A stretch of DNA of 64,000 nucleotides from Deltaproteobacteria bacterium. Lineage in GTDB: Bacteria; Desulfobacterota; Desulfobacteria; Desulfobacterales; GCA-2748835. The stretch's first letter is position 1. Every line of letters begins with the position of its first letter. Under the pieces are notes generated by a model, which saw nothing but the letters and a program-made list of their open reading frames with translations, made no database searches and had not been told where the DNA came from. Of this stretch, positions 30,670-40,911 are shown piece by piece. The position numbers were made by a program, and so were the translations under genes. The stretch lies in NCBI GenBank assembly GCA_002748835.1, contig PDTL01000017.1, positions 1 to 64,000 on the forward strand, written 5' to 3'.

Positions 30670-32250
30670 ATGGTATCCGGCCCCACATGTCGAACCTGGA
30701 TGACCCGCATGCGGGCAGTGCTGGTTTCCCCCCCAGTCGCCTGCTGGCTAGGACTGGGGGTACTGCAAACCCTTTCGACAATCCATTTGCACCGGTTCAA
30801 TGCCCAGCGCGTGCGGCTCTGTGAATGGCTGAGTGCATCCGGATTTCTGACGCTTCCGCTCGGGGAAGCCCGCAACCAGATGGCCACGTGGCAGACCGCC
30901 TATGACGGCGCCCTGTTTTTTACCGCGACGCTGGGATTCGGGCTGGCTGCGCTGGCCTGGTTGATACTTCAACTTTCTGCGTTTATCCCGCAGCCCCGTC
31001 AGACACGGGTCCGCATCGCCTGTTTCGCTGCAGCAGGGCTTGCCATGGCGGGTTACCTCAACAGCGGCGGCATCCAGGTAACGGCAACCCTCTATACCCT
31101 GATGCCGTTTTTGTCCATGCTCCTGTTCGGGCTGCTGGCGGGAAAACAGACGCCCTCAGCCCTGCCCCACACCCGAACCTGGCGCGTGTGCGCCGGGGGA
31201 GTGGTCCTGTGCCTTTTGTTCCTGCTCCCGGTGTTTGTCCAGGCGTCGTTTCTGGATATCCGCGATTACCTGCTGCTCCGGTCGGATGCGGGCAGAGCCA
31301 TGAACCGGTTCTACTATCACCACACCCTCTATCCGGCGGAAGTGCTCAAGCCCCATGTCCATCGGCAGCTCAAACCACTTGTGGTAAAAGGGGATGTCCC
31401 CGAGCTTGCACGGATCAAACAGCTGCTGGTCCGGCTGGATGCGCTCCCTCTGGATCCCGATCATCCCCCAGACAGGACAGCGCAAGCGGTCAAGGAGCGG
31501 CCGGTGCTGTCCGGGCTGCTCCGCCTCCATGTGACCCCCGATACATGGACCTTCTCGACAGAACGGCAGACACTGTTCAATGCGCCCGCACCAGATCTCA
31601 GTGTCGGCCCCGTACGGGCGCTGCTCCGCCGGGCATCTGAAGCATCTGACCGCATGGGACCGTTTCGTCGCCTGATCCTGATTTCACTGGTGGCCGGGGT
31701 TCCGCTCTTTCTTGGTATCACCCTCATCTGGATCCCCTTTCTGTGTTACCGCAGGGTGATGCCGCACCGGTACGCCCTGCCGGCTGCCGTATTCACGCTT
31801 TCCCTGATAACAGGCGGGGTCACCCTTCCGTTTATTGCCACACCCGGCAGGCAGCTGGATACGGCGCACCTGGCTGACGCCCTTGGATCCACTGACTGGC
31901 GCATCCGCAGAAATGCCCTGATTCACCTGCATGACGCGGGCATTGATCCCTTTTCCCTGCCCGGATGGCAGCCGGCCCTCAACCGGCTGCCGGATCTGAC
32001 AGACCGGTATTATTTTGCCAGATGCCTGGCCCATCATTCCGGACATCAGGCCGATGGTCTCATTGAAACCCTGCTTGACTCACCAGAAATCAACGTGGTC
32101 TGCAAAACCGCCGAAGCCCTGGGTATCCGCGGCCGCCACGCGGATAGGAACCGGCTGTTTACCCTTATCCACACCTCGGATGAAGCCTATGTCCAGTGGT
32201 ATGTGTATCGCGCGTTGCGGAAGCTGGGATGGCGGCAGCGTCTGCCATGA
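30670..32250 (+). CDS. Polytopic membrane protein with C-terminal HEAT-like region
   Basis: Multiple hydrophobic helices; C-terminal LADALGSTDWRIRRNALIHLHDAG...VCKTAEALGIRGRH...YVQWYVYRALRKLGW; start codon approximate (MVSGPTCR). Confidence 0.65.
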   Translation: MVSGPTCRTWMTRMRAVLVSPPVACWLGLGVLQTLSTIHLHRFNAQRVRLCEWLSASGFLTLPLGEARNQMATWQTAYDGALFFTATLGFGLAALAWLILQLSAFIPQPRQTRVRIACFAAAGLAMAGYLNSGGIQVTATLYTLMPFLSMLLFGLLAGKQTPSALPHTRTWRVCAGGVVLCLLFLLPVFVQASFLDIRDYLLLRSDAGRAMNRFYYHHTLYPAEVLKPHVHRQLKPLVVKGDVPELARIKQLLVRLDALPLDPDHPPDRTAQAVKERPVLSGLLRLHVTPDTWTFSTERQTLFNAPAPDLSVGPVRALLRRASEASDRMGPFRRLILISLVAGVPLFLGITLIWIPFLCYRRVMPHRYALPAAVFTLSLITGGVTLPFIATPGRQLDTAHLADALGSTDWRIRRNALIHLHDAGIDPFSLPGWQPALNRLPDLTDRYYFARCLAHHSGHQADGLIETLLDSPEINVVCKTAEALGIRGRHADRNRLFTLIHTSDEAYVQWYVYRALRKLGWRQRLP

Positions 32251-32891
32251 CGATCCGGCAGGTGAGCATACTCCTTTTCGGGATCGCCGCACTGGAACTC
32301 TGCGGGGCAGGGGTTCACCATCAGACCGGCATGAACCCGCTGATGCTGATCGGTGTCCTGCGATGCGCGGAAACACTGTGGATGATCGGACAGATCCGGC
32401 AGTTTCAGGGCGGTCTTTCCCTGATCGGTCTGTCTGCGGGCAGTATCTGCGCCGGCATCCGGGAGGGATTGAAAGCGACTGTTGCCGTGGGGGTACTGAC
32501 CTTCAGCGTTCATCTGGTTCTGCGTTACTTCGGGTATTCCCTGATCGCCGCCCTTGCGCCGGGATCGGTTCCAGGCCTGTCCCGGATCTTGGCCTTGTTA
32601 GCCATTGGCGGTCTGCTGGCGCCCATTGCCGAAGAAGTGCTGTTCCGGGGAGTCATCTTTGCCTGCCTGCATCGGTATGCCACTGTCACCAAAATCGTGA
32701 TCTCTGCGCTGTGTTTTGCCGGTGTTCATCTTGCCGAAGGATTCAACCCCACCCATATTGCGGGAGGCTTTTTGTTCGGTGTTGTCTATGCGCGATACCA
32801 AAAACTCTCTGCGGCCATGGTCGTCCATTGTGCCGGCAATTGTGCCATTTTTATCAGCGGGTGGCTGCATGCCGCCGGCATGCTGGACTGA
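32247..32891 (+). CDS. CPBP family intramembrane metalloprotease/glutamic protease
   Basis: PIAEEVLFRGVIFACLHR (EExxxR), LCFAGVHLAEGFNPTHIAGGFLFG; ATGA overlap with upstream gene. Confidence 0.88.
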   Translation: MTIRQVSILLFGIAALELCGAGVHHQTGMNPLMLIGVLRCAETLWMIGQIRQFQGGLSLIGLSAGSICAGIREGLKATVAVGVLTFSVHLVLRYFGYSLIAALAPGSVPGLSRILALLAIGGLLAPIAEEVLFRGVIFACLHRYATVTKIVISALCFAGVHLAEGFNPTHIAGGFLFGVVYARYQKLSAAMVVHCAGNCAIFISGWLHAAGMLD

Positions 32892-32899
32892 CCGGAAAT

Positions 32900-33721
32900 C
32901 TACCGGACGTTGTTCCAGGCAGCGACCAGACAGTCAAGTGAACGCCCCAGCCCCGCTGCCTGAAATACCTCAATGGACAGAATACCGGCGTAATCCCTGA
33001 ACCACGAGACAAATCGATTCATCCATTCGTCATCAAAGACAGATAACGGGAGATGATCCTTTCCTCCTGACACGCCATGCCAGTGTACAATGGCGGATTG
33101 ATGCCCCAGGGCTGACCACACGGCAGCCACATCCTGACCAGACAGCATCAGATGGCCCAGGTCAAGACAGACGGATGCACCGGATCTGTCGCAGACGGGA
33201 ACCAGCCATTCCACGGGATACATCAGGGTTTCAAGGGAAATATCACACAGAGAAAGGCCGGTTTTCCGCGAAAGGGCCTCCAGTTGACGAATCGCCTGTT
33301 TCTGCCAGGATGCGAGTGACAGTCGGTCCATATCGGTCGGGGCATCCAGATGAAGGGTCCAGGTTTCAGGGGCCACCGGCTTTATCCTGTCAATCATACG
33401 GGCATACACAGCCAGCGCATGGTCCGGGTCTCGTTGCGATGTCAGGGAGACATCCGTTGGCAGGTGGACATTATACGCGAGACCATCCGTTTCCCTGTAC
33501 CGGCATAAGGCATCGACCACTGCCGTGTCTGGAAGGGCCCACGGTGGTGTCCCTTCAAAAAAGAGGAGTTCCACCGCATCGACATGGTGTCTTAGGATAT
33601 CCACATTCGGCAGGATATCGGCGGGATAGACATAGGACGGCACAGACAGGGAAAACGGATACCGGCCCTTGTGACCATCGGGAAGCCGCAGCCACCCGTT
33701 TTCATGGCGATCAGTTGTCAC
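32900..33721 (-). CDS. cbiR: Xylose-isomerase-like TIM barrel protein, CbiR (cobamide remodeling phosphodiesterase)-like
   Basis: VPSYVYPADILPNVDILRHHVDAVELLFFE...LAYNVHLPTDVSL...WTLHLDAPTD...VCLDLGHLML...VHWHGV. Confidence 0.7.
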   Translation of the reverse strand: MTTDRHENGWLRLPDGHKGRYPFSLSVPSYVYPADILPNVDILRHHVDAVELLFFEGTPPWALPDTAVVDALCRYRETDGLAYNVHLPTDVSLTSQRDPDHALAVYARMIDRIKPVAPETWTLHLDAPTDMDRLSLASWQKQAIRQLEALSRKTGLSLCDISLETLMYPVEWLVPVCDRSGASVCLDLGHLMLSGQDVAAVWSALGHQSAIVHWHGVSGGKDHLPLSVFDDEWMNRFVSWFRDYAGILSIEVFQAAGLGRSLDCLVAAWNNVR

Positions 33722-36700
33722 GGGTTTGTAAGGCCCGTTGAATCGCCGATGAAATATCGGAAAGCGAAATCGGTTTCATGATAAATTCTGTGATACCGGC
33801 TGCCCTGGCATCCGCTTTCTGCATGATGTCGTTAAAGCCGGAGCATACAATCACCGGTATATCCGGACGAATGGCCTTGACTGCCGCAGCCAGCTGGACA
33901 CCGTTCATTTTCGGCATGGTCTGATCGGTAATGAGCAGGTCATACTGCTCAGGATTTTTCTGAAACAGGGCCAACGCCGCTTCGCTACAGGTGCATCCTG
34001 TCACCTGATGCCCCAGCTGGCCCAGGGTTTCTTTTTCGATATCGACCAGGGTTTGCTCGTCATCCACAAACAGGATGTGGTGACCGGTCTGGACGGTTTC
34101 CGCTTCAACTGTTGGATGTTTCGCTGCCGCGTCCCGTTCCGGGGTAACAAAGACCGGCAGAATCACCTGAACGTGGGTACCTTTCCCTTGCTCGCTCTCC
34201 ACACGCACCTGTCCCCTGAGCCCCTGGACAATTCCATGCACCACGGGAAGTCCCATACCGCTAACCCCGCCAGGTGCATGGGTCGTAAAAAACGGATCAA
34301 AGATCCGCTCGAGCACATCCGGCGGCATCCCTTTTCCGGTATCCTTGACCGTGAGTTTAATATGCCGGCCCGGGTTCAAATCTGAAAAAACGGAAAGCAT
34401 ATCCGGTGTCACGTCGAGTGGGGTCAGACCGATTTCCAGCGTACCGCCCCCATCTTTCATCGACTGACTGGCATTGTCACACAAATTGACAAGAATTTGC
34501 TGCAGCTGGGCCGGGTCTGCCATCACCTTGCCGTCCACGTTCTCCACCCGCTCAACGAGTTCAATGGTAGACGGCAGTGACGACCGCAGCAGTTTAACCG
34601 CTTCCTTTACAAACACCCCCATGTGAATGGGCAGCTTATCCTGAGGTGTGGGACGGCTGAACGAGAGCAGCTGCGCCACCAGCTCCCTGGCGCGATTGCA
34701 CCCCGCAATCACCTTTTCCAGTTTTACCCGCACGGGATGCGCCGGTTCCAATGAGGCGGATGCCAACTCCGTGTACCCGAGAATCCCTGCCAGAGTATTG
34801 TTGAAGTCATGAGCAATCCCGCCAGCCAGTGTGCCGATGGCTTCCATTTTACGGGCTTGATTGAGCTGTGCTTCCAGGTGCTGCCGTTCCTGCTGCGCTT
34901 TCATTTTGGCCGTGATATCCCGGACCACGCCCCGGAAACCGATGGGCCGGCCAAGTTCATCGGAAATCAGCGAGGCAGACAGGTCCAGGGAAATCACGGC
35001 GCCATCTTTCCGGATGATTTCAACATCGGTAATCGTGGACGGATTAGAAGACGCATACACATCATTGAACAGCCGGTACATGGCAGCGGCTGTCGGCGAG
35101 GCGGTATACGTCCGGTTATTGATTCCCAGCAGTTCATCTTTTTCATATCCAAGAATCCGGCACAGGGAATCGTTGAAAAACGTAAAATTACCGGAAAGGT
35201 CCACTTCATAGTAGCCTTCTTCAACCCGCTCGAGAATCGTGCGGTATTTCTGTTCTTTTTCACGAAGTTCATCCCGGTCCCGCAGGCGCTGGGTAATGTC
35301 GGTCATGAACAGGGTCGCTCCGTTGGCGCGGGTATCGTGACGTATGACCGGTGCCGTATAGACTTCCAGCCAGTGGGATTGTCCTGCTTCATTGGGAACT
35401 TCGAAGATCTCCTCCACCCGACGGCCCTTCATCGCAAAATCCAGAAGCGAGCGTATCCGGTCCGCTACGTCTGATTGAAAGGCCAAGGATTTCATGTCAA
35501 ATCCGCGTTGAATCCGTACGCCAAATCGCTGATGCACCCAATCGGCGACCCGCCTGTTGAAGGCATATACGCGGTAGCTGGCATCTATCGAGAGAATGAA
35601 AATACCCGGATGCGTCTCTAAAACAGAAGATAAGGCGGTTTCTGACTGCATCCATTTTTTCCGGAGTACATACCTAAACCGGATATAGGTGAGCAGTATC
35701 ACCATAAAAAAGGGCACCACCAGCATCCATACCGGCAGAACAGGACGACTAAAGGACTCAAGCCGCTCCCGATTAAACCGGCCCTGTATATCTGCATCAC
35801 GGGGCATCGCGGACAGGGGGATCTGCCACTGTTCAAGGGAGGCTTCATTGAATACCAGCTGCGCATAATCGTTCCCAGGCTTCGGCAGAGGGAAACGCTC
35901 ATCCAAAGCTGCCCGGCATATACACCCGGCATCCCGGCCCATTTGACCTGAATCCGGAATCAGGCCGCCTACTGCATTGAGGTGAACGCCGATTTCGGTC
36001 AGAGAATACACGGGAGCATTCGTTTCCCGGATCAGTTTCCGGGTTGTGGAAGGTTGTTCCAGGGGGATCCGGGACTCGGCCCGTTCCCAACCGGTCAGCA
36101 ACACCACCGTGGATGAGAGGGCACCGTTCAGCCGATTGATCAACTCGGTTGTTGTGAGGATCCGTCCGTCAAGAACGTTGAAATGCAGTCTGGTGCCGAT
36201 AAAGGACCGGGCCGGCTCCAGATTACGCATCATCTGACCTGTCCGGGTGTTATCTGTGATGATAAAGAGTGTTTCCATGTCCGGATGCAGATCCCGGATG
36301 ACCCGGACCATTTTTTCAACGCCCTGTTTCCGGGTAATTGTGTAGGTATGGCCGGCTAGCGGCTCGGGTATCACACAGGCCGCTGTATAGATCATTCCAG
36401 TGAGAAGGATGATTCCTTTTTTCACAGACGCGGGGTGATAGGTCAACAGGGTTTCCCATGCGGTGACATCGGTGACAATCCACACCGGATTGGGATAATC
36501 CAGCGGCGGCAGCAGGAGTGCCGCCTCCGCCATGAGCAGATCCCGGGTATGAATATACTGAAACGGAATCGGATCGCTGCCAGTCTCTGTAAAAGCAGAC
36601 TCGAACGCGGCTTCGAACTCAGCCAACCAGTGATCCGATGCCTGGCCGGTATGGATCACATAGGCGACAGGCGGACGTGTGCTGGCATCCACGTCACCGG

Positions 36701-36773
36701 TTGCCCAACCGCAGATCAATACGGCGGCAAGTAGAACACCGGATAAAATCCCTTGCAATACACTCTGTTTCAC
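33711..36773 (-). CDS. Hybrid sensor histidine kinase: ABC-substrate-binding-like sensor, PAS, HisKA, HATPase, REC
   Basis: AGGIAHDFNNTLAGILGYTELA; GMGLPVVHGIVQ; REC LLITDQTMPKMNGVQLA; periplasmic-binding-like N-terminus. Confidence 0.9.
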   Translation of the reverse strand: MKQSVLQGILSGVLLAAVLICGWATGDVDASTRPPVAYVIHTGQASDHWLAEFEAAFESAFTETGSDPIPFQYIHTRDLLMAEAALLLPPLDYPNPVWIVTDVTAWETLLTYHPASVKKGIILLTGMIYTAACVIPEPLAGHTYTITRKQGVEKMVRVIRDLHPDMETLFIITDNTRTGQMMRNLEPARSFIGTRLHFNVLDGRILTTTELINRLNGALSSTVVLLTGWERAESRIPLEQPSTTRKLIRETNAPVYSLTEIGVHLNAVGGLIPDSGQMGRDAGCICRAALDERFPLPKPGNDYAQLVFNEASLEQWQIPLSAMPRDADIQGRFNRERLESFSRPVLPVWMLVVPFFMVILLTYIRFRYVLRKKWMQSETALSSVLETHPGIFILSIDASYRVYAFNRRVADWVHQRFGVRIQRGFDMKSLAFQSDVADRIRSLLDFAMKGRRVEEIFEVPNEAGQSHWLEVYTAPVIRHDTRANGATLFMTDITQRLRDRDELREKEQKYRTILERVEEGYYEVDLSGNFTFFNDSLCRILGYEKDELLGINNRTYTASPTAAAMYRLFNDVYASSNPSTITDVEIIRKDGAVISLDLSASLISDELGRPIGFRGVVRDITAKMKAQQERQHLEAQLNQARKMEAIGTLAGGIAHDFNNTLAGILGYTELASASLEPAHPVRVKLEKVIAGCNRARELVAQLLSFSRPTPQDKLPIHMGVFVKEAVKLLRSSLPSTIELVERVENVDGKVMADPAQLQQILVNLCDNASQSMKDGGGTLEIGLTPLDVTPDMLSVFSDLNPGRHIKLTVKDTGKGMPPDVLERIFDPFFTTHAPGGVSGMGLPVVHGIVQGLRGQVRVESEQGKGTHVQVILPVFVTPERDAAAKHPTVEAETVQTGHHILFVDDEQTLVDIEKETLGQLGHQVTGCTCSEAALALFQKNPEQYDLLITDQTMPKMNGVQLAAAVKAIRPDIPVIVCSGFNDIMQKADARAAGITEFIMKPISLSDISSAIQRALQTRDN

Positions 36774-36967
36774 TACAGCCGTCCCTGGTTATCGATCCAC
36801 CGTCTGAGCCTCAATTTGTATGGCTGTATACTGTACCTTTCCTGGCCAATGAATCAATACAAAAAACATGAAATTGACCATGACCTGGAACGGTGGTCTC
36901 TGCCTGCCGTCTATTCCGGATACGGTAAACCGGGCGACGCCACCCGGATACCCTGCTGAGGACGCCG

Positions 36968-38092
36968 CTACAGTCTGTCCTGGGCATCGAGAAACGCCTG
37001 AAATTCCATCTGATAAAGTCCCAGGAGCGCAATGGTCAGGGCAAAGAGAATCGGCCCGTACAACACCCCGATCAGGCCGAACATCTGCACGCCGCCGATA
37101 ATGGCAAAAAAAATCAAAACCGTGCTCATTTCACCCGATCCCTGCATGAACAGGGGGCGGACAAAGTTATCGATCATTCCCACCACACCCACGCTCCAGA
37201 TGGCCAGAAACAACGCCCATCCCGTTTGTTTCATCACCAGCAGCCAAAGCACGCCGGGCAGCCAGATCAAGGCGGTGCCCACCACCGGGATCAGGGAGGC
37301 GAACGCCATCGCTGTTCCCCAGAACAACCCGGGCAGTCCGCAGAGAAAAAAGGCGAACCCGCCAGCCGCTCCCTGGGCCGCAGCCGTGGCAAACGTGCCC
37401 AGCAGTGCGGATTTGGATACATCCTGGATGCGCTGAATCATCCGTTCCTCCTGACTGCGTCGCAGCGGCAGGGTATGCAGCACAAAAGAGAGCATCTTAT
37501 CCAGATCCCTGACCACAAAAAAGAAGACAAAAATCATCAGAAAAAAATTGATCACCCAGCCGGTCATGTTGCCCACAACCGTACTGGCGTGAGAAATCAG
37601 CCATTTGCCGCTGGTGGTGATGAACTGGAGCAGGTAACCTGTAATCGCGCGCGCCTCTATATCCGGCAGCAGGGGCGCCAGCAAGGGAAACCGGACTTTC
37701 AGCCGGTCCACAAGACCGTCGATCCAGGAACCGGCGATCAGGTTCTCCAGTTTCCCGGAAGCCACCCACGTCTGGATGGCATCATAAGATTTGATTCCCT
37801 GATCCAGACCCGCGATCAGAATCGTCATGACAGGTATCAGCACGAGAAAAACCAGAATAAAGCCGCAAACCATCGCGGTCAGGTTAGGCCGATGCCCCCA
37901 TTTCTGGTTCAATACAGTGAACAGCGGATGAAAAATCATGGCAAAGATGATGGCCATGAGAATCGGGTCCATATACGGACGCACCAGCTCAAAGCACGAC
38001 CAGAGCAGCGCCAGCAGCAGAACGACCAGAAACACCTGGGGCCCGTTCATCGCCCCCAATCCTGATGGTTTCATAAACCGCGTCCGTTTCAT
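36968..38092 (-). CDS. AI-2E family transporter
   Basis: FELVRPYMDPILMAIIFAMIFHPLF...DNFVRPLFMQG...FGLIGVLYGPILFAL. Confidence 0.92.
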   Translation of the reverse strand: MKRTRFMKPSGLGAMNGPQVFLVVLLLALLWSCFELVRPYMDPILMAIIFAMIFHPLFTVLNQKWGHRPNLTAMVCGFILVFLVLIPVMTILIAGLDQGIKSYDAIQTWVASGKLENLIAGSWIDGLVDRLKVRFPLLAPLLPDIEARAITGYLLQFITTSGKWLISHASTVVGNMTGWVINFFLMIFVFFFVVRDLDKMLSFVLHTLPLRRSQEERMIQRIQDVSKSALLGTFATAAAQGAAGGFAFFLCGLPGLFWGTAMAFASLIPVVGTALIWLPGVLWLLVMKQTGWALFLAIWSVGVVGMIDNFVRPLFMQGSGEMSTVLIFFAIIGGVQMFGLIGVLYGPILFALTIALLGLYQMEFQAFLDAQDRL

Positions 38093-38360
38093 GGCATTCC
38101 CTTTCCGTTGACCCGGACATGACTGCTGCCGTCGGTATCCAGGTCGGTTTTTGTGTTCCTCTTCAACGGGGGATTCAAACCAAAGCCCCCGCTTCTGCCC
38201 CAGTACGCATCTTGCAGATATTTCTCTATCCTGAATTAGCCAAGTCCCGCGCGATTGTCAAAACACTTGCGAAGATTTCAGCATCCGGGCATAAATGAGC
38301 TATGAGACCATACCCGACGATAACACGCCGCCTTTTTGACAGGTGCCTGAACGCATCGCC

Positions 38361-40856
38361 ATGTCCACGCTGATCCTCACGGAAAAGCCGTCGGTTGCAA
38401 AGGATTTTTCCAGGGCACTGGGGGTAAACAACCGCAGAGACGGATACTATGAGGGAGGAAGGATTCGTATCTGCTGGGCGGTGGGGCATCTGGTGGAGCT
38501 GTTTGCACCCGAAGACTATGCCGCTGAACTGAAACGATGGTCCTTATCCACCCTGCCCATTCTGCCCCGGACGTTTCAATACAAACCCATCCCCAAAACA
38601 AGCAAACAGCTGAATGTGATCAAACACCTGCTCCATGCACCGGATCTGAACCGGGTTGTGGTGGCAACCGATGCGGGACGCGAGGGCGAAGTGATTGCCC
38701 GGACCCTTCTTTTTCATGCGGGATTTACCGATAAAACCCGCATTTTCCGGTTCTGGACCAGCCAGGCCCTTACCCCTTCGGTAATCAGGGAAACCCTGGA
38801 TAACCTCGTTCCCATCACAGACTATGACCGGCTGTGGCGCGCCGGCTATTATCGGCAGGTTGCGGACTGGATGGTGGGGATGAACGGAACCCGCGTACTG
38901 ACCGTCCGTCTGGGCGATCTTTTCTCTGTGGGCCGTGTTCAGACAGCGGTCCTGGCCCTGCTGGTCCAGAGACGCCGTGAACGGGAAAATTTTACCCCGG
39001 AACCGTATACGGTCATCCATGTGCAGTTTTCCAATGACAAAGGCACATGGACCGGAACCTGGTTTTCAGAAAACGAAACACGGATCTTTGACCTGGCTCG
39101 CGCAGACGCACTGATCAAGCAGCTGCATCAGGCCGAAACACCCGGATCAGTGTTGTCTGCTGAAAAAAAGCAGCGAAGCGAGCCACCGCCCTACCTGTTT
39201 TCACTCACGGACCTGCAGCAGGAAGCAAACAAACGTTACGGATTTCCGGCCCAAAAGACCCTGTCCATTGCCCAGGATCTGTATCAGAATAAAAAGTGTC
39301 TTTCCTATCCACGTACCGATGCCCGTGTACTGGGCACAAAAAATCTGGATCTGGTGAAACGTCTGGTCGGCAGCCTTTCACACCAGTATCCGGATCTGTT
39401 CGGGTCTATTGATCCATCGCGTGTATCTCTGGCCAACCGACGGGTGTTCAATGATGCCCGGCTGACCGACCATCATGCGCTGATCCCCCTGAAAGCCCTG
39501 CCGTCCCGTGCAACACCCGACGAACAGAAACTCTATGCCCTGGTCCTGAAACGGTTTGCGGCAGCCTTTCACCCGAATCACATCTATGAAGCGACAACGG
39601 TGATCACCGGTTATGCCGGCGAAACCTTTCAGACATCCGGAAAAACCGTCGTTTTCCCCGGCTGGCACCGTGCATGGCCGGTAAGCGGTATGGAGAAAGA
39701 TACCGGCAGTCTGATTCCCCCGCTTGAAAAAGGAGACGTCGCCCATTTTTCAACAGCAGACTCTGAAAAGAAAAAAACCACGCCGCCACCGCCGTATACC
39801 GATGCCCTGATCCTCAAGGAAATGACCAACCCGGGCCGGTATGTGTCTGAAAAAAAGATGAAAGATCTGTTTCGAGGTGAAGTCGGTATCGGTACCCAGT
39901 CGACCCGGGCACACATACTCGAAGTACTGATCTCCCGGGCGTATATCCGGCGTGAGGGAAAACGCCTGACCGCAACAGACAAGGGGTGTTATCTGGTGGA
40001 TATCCTGCAGCAGACGGCTGTCAGCCGGGTGCTGACATCTGCGGAAGAAACCGCCCGATGGGAAATGGATCTTAACAAGATTGCCATGGGCACATCAGAG
40101 GATGATACTTTTCTCTCCCGCATCCGGACCTTTGTCAACAAAGCCATCCAAGAGCTGAAAACCCTTCCATTGCATACGCCCGCACCGGTCGCCGAGGCTG
40201 TCCTGATCGGCCGATGCCCAGCCTGCAAGGGGGCGGTGCGCGAAAGCGCACGTGCCTATGCATGCGCCTGCGGCTTTACGGTTCCCAAACGGATCGCCGG
40301 AAAAGCGATCTCCCCGACCATGGCATCCCGCCTGATCCGGGTCGGCCGATCCGGTCCGTACAAGGGGTTTATCTCGAAGAAAAAAAAGCGATTTTCCGCT
40401 GTCCTGACACTCGAGGAAACTGGCGGCCGGTATCATGTGGCGTTTGCCTTTGACACCCGTTCCGGAGACCGCCCCGCAGAAACGAATTCTGAAAAAAAAC
40501 GTCTACCCCCTTACCGACTGTCCTCCGTTCCCCCCTGCCCGGCATGCGGCGGTGCCATCATCGAAGGAAACCGGGGGTTCGGCTGTGCCAACTGGCCTGC
40601 AGACAAAGGCGGGTGCCGGTTTGTCATCTGGAAAGAACTGTTCGGTCGGAGGGTAACCGAAAGTCAGCTCGCTGCCCTGCTTGCCCTCAAGCCGACCCGG
40701 CCCTGCCGGCTGACGGCAACGGGCGGTACACCGGTCAAGGCCCGCATGCAGCTGGTGCACACACCTGCCGGGTGGCAGGTTACCGCAGCCGCCGCAGACC
40801 CTGGCGAAACTGATTTCACACCCATTTCCTGTGCTCACGCCCGCGAAAAAAGATAA
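38361..40856 (+). CDS. topB: DNA topoisomerase III
   Basis: MSTLILTEKPSVAKDFSRALG; ATDAGREGEVIARTLL; FSVGRVQTAVLALLV; C-terminal Zn-ribbon-like CPxC repeats. Confidence 0.92.
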   Translation: MSTLILTEKPSVAKDFSRALGVNNRRDGYYEGGRIRICWAVGHLVELFAPEDYAAELKRWSLSTLPILPRTFQYKPIPKTSKQLNVIKHLLHAPDLNRVVVATDAGREGEVIARTLLFHAGFTDKTRIFRFWTSQALTPSVIRETLDNLVPITDYDRLWRAGYYRQVADWMVGMNGTRVLTVRLGDLFSVGRVQTAVLALLVQRRRERENFTPEPYTVIHVQFSNDKGTWTGTWFSENETRIFDLARADALIKQLHQAETPGSVLSAEKKQRSEPPPYLFSLTDLQQEANKRYGFPAQKTLSIAQDLYQNKKCLSYPRTDARVLGTKNLDLVKRLVGSLSHQYPDLFGSIDPSRVSLANRRVFNDARLTDHHALIPLKALPSRATPDEQKLYALVLKRFAAAFHPNHIYEATTVITGYAGETFQTSGKTVVFPGWHRAWPVSGMEKDTGSLIPPLEKGDVAHFSTADSEKKKTTPPPPYTDALILKEMTNPGRYVSEKKMKDLFRGEVGIGTQSTRAHILEVLISRAYIRREGKRLTATDKGCYLVDILQQTAVSRVLTSAEETARWEMDLNKIAMGTSEDDTFLSRIRTFVNKAIQELKTLPLHTPAPVAEAVLIGRCPACKGAVRESARAYACACGFTVPKRIAGKAISPTMASRLIRVGRSGPYKGFISKKKKRFSAVLTLEETGGRYHVAFAFDTRSGDRPAETNSEKKRLPPYRLSSVPPCPACGGAIIEGNRGFGCANWPADKGGCRFVIWKELFGRRVTESQLAALLALKPTRPCRLTATGGTPVKARMQLVHTPAGWQVTAAAADPGETDFTPISCAHAREKR

Positions 40857-40911
40857 TATTTAATTAAATATCAATTGATTAAATAAAAAATCCCTATCCA
40901 CATCAAACCCG

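Noticed and set aside
32015-32941. 308-aa plus-strand ORF overlapping two genes
   Set aside because: Out-of-frame overlap with the HEAT-like protein and CPBP protease, which both have convincing motifs
37226-38065. 279-aa plus-strand ORF rich in Q/H/R
   Set aside because: Antisense to the AI-2E transporter; typical shadow of hydrophobic codons
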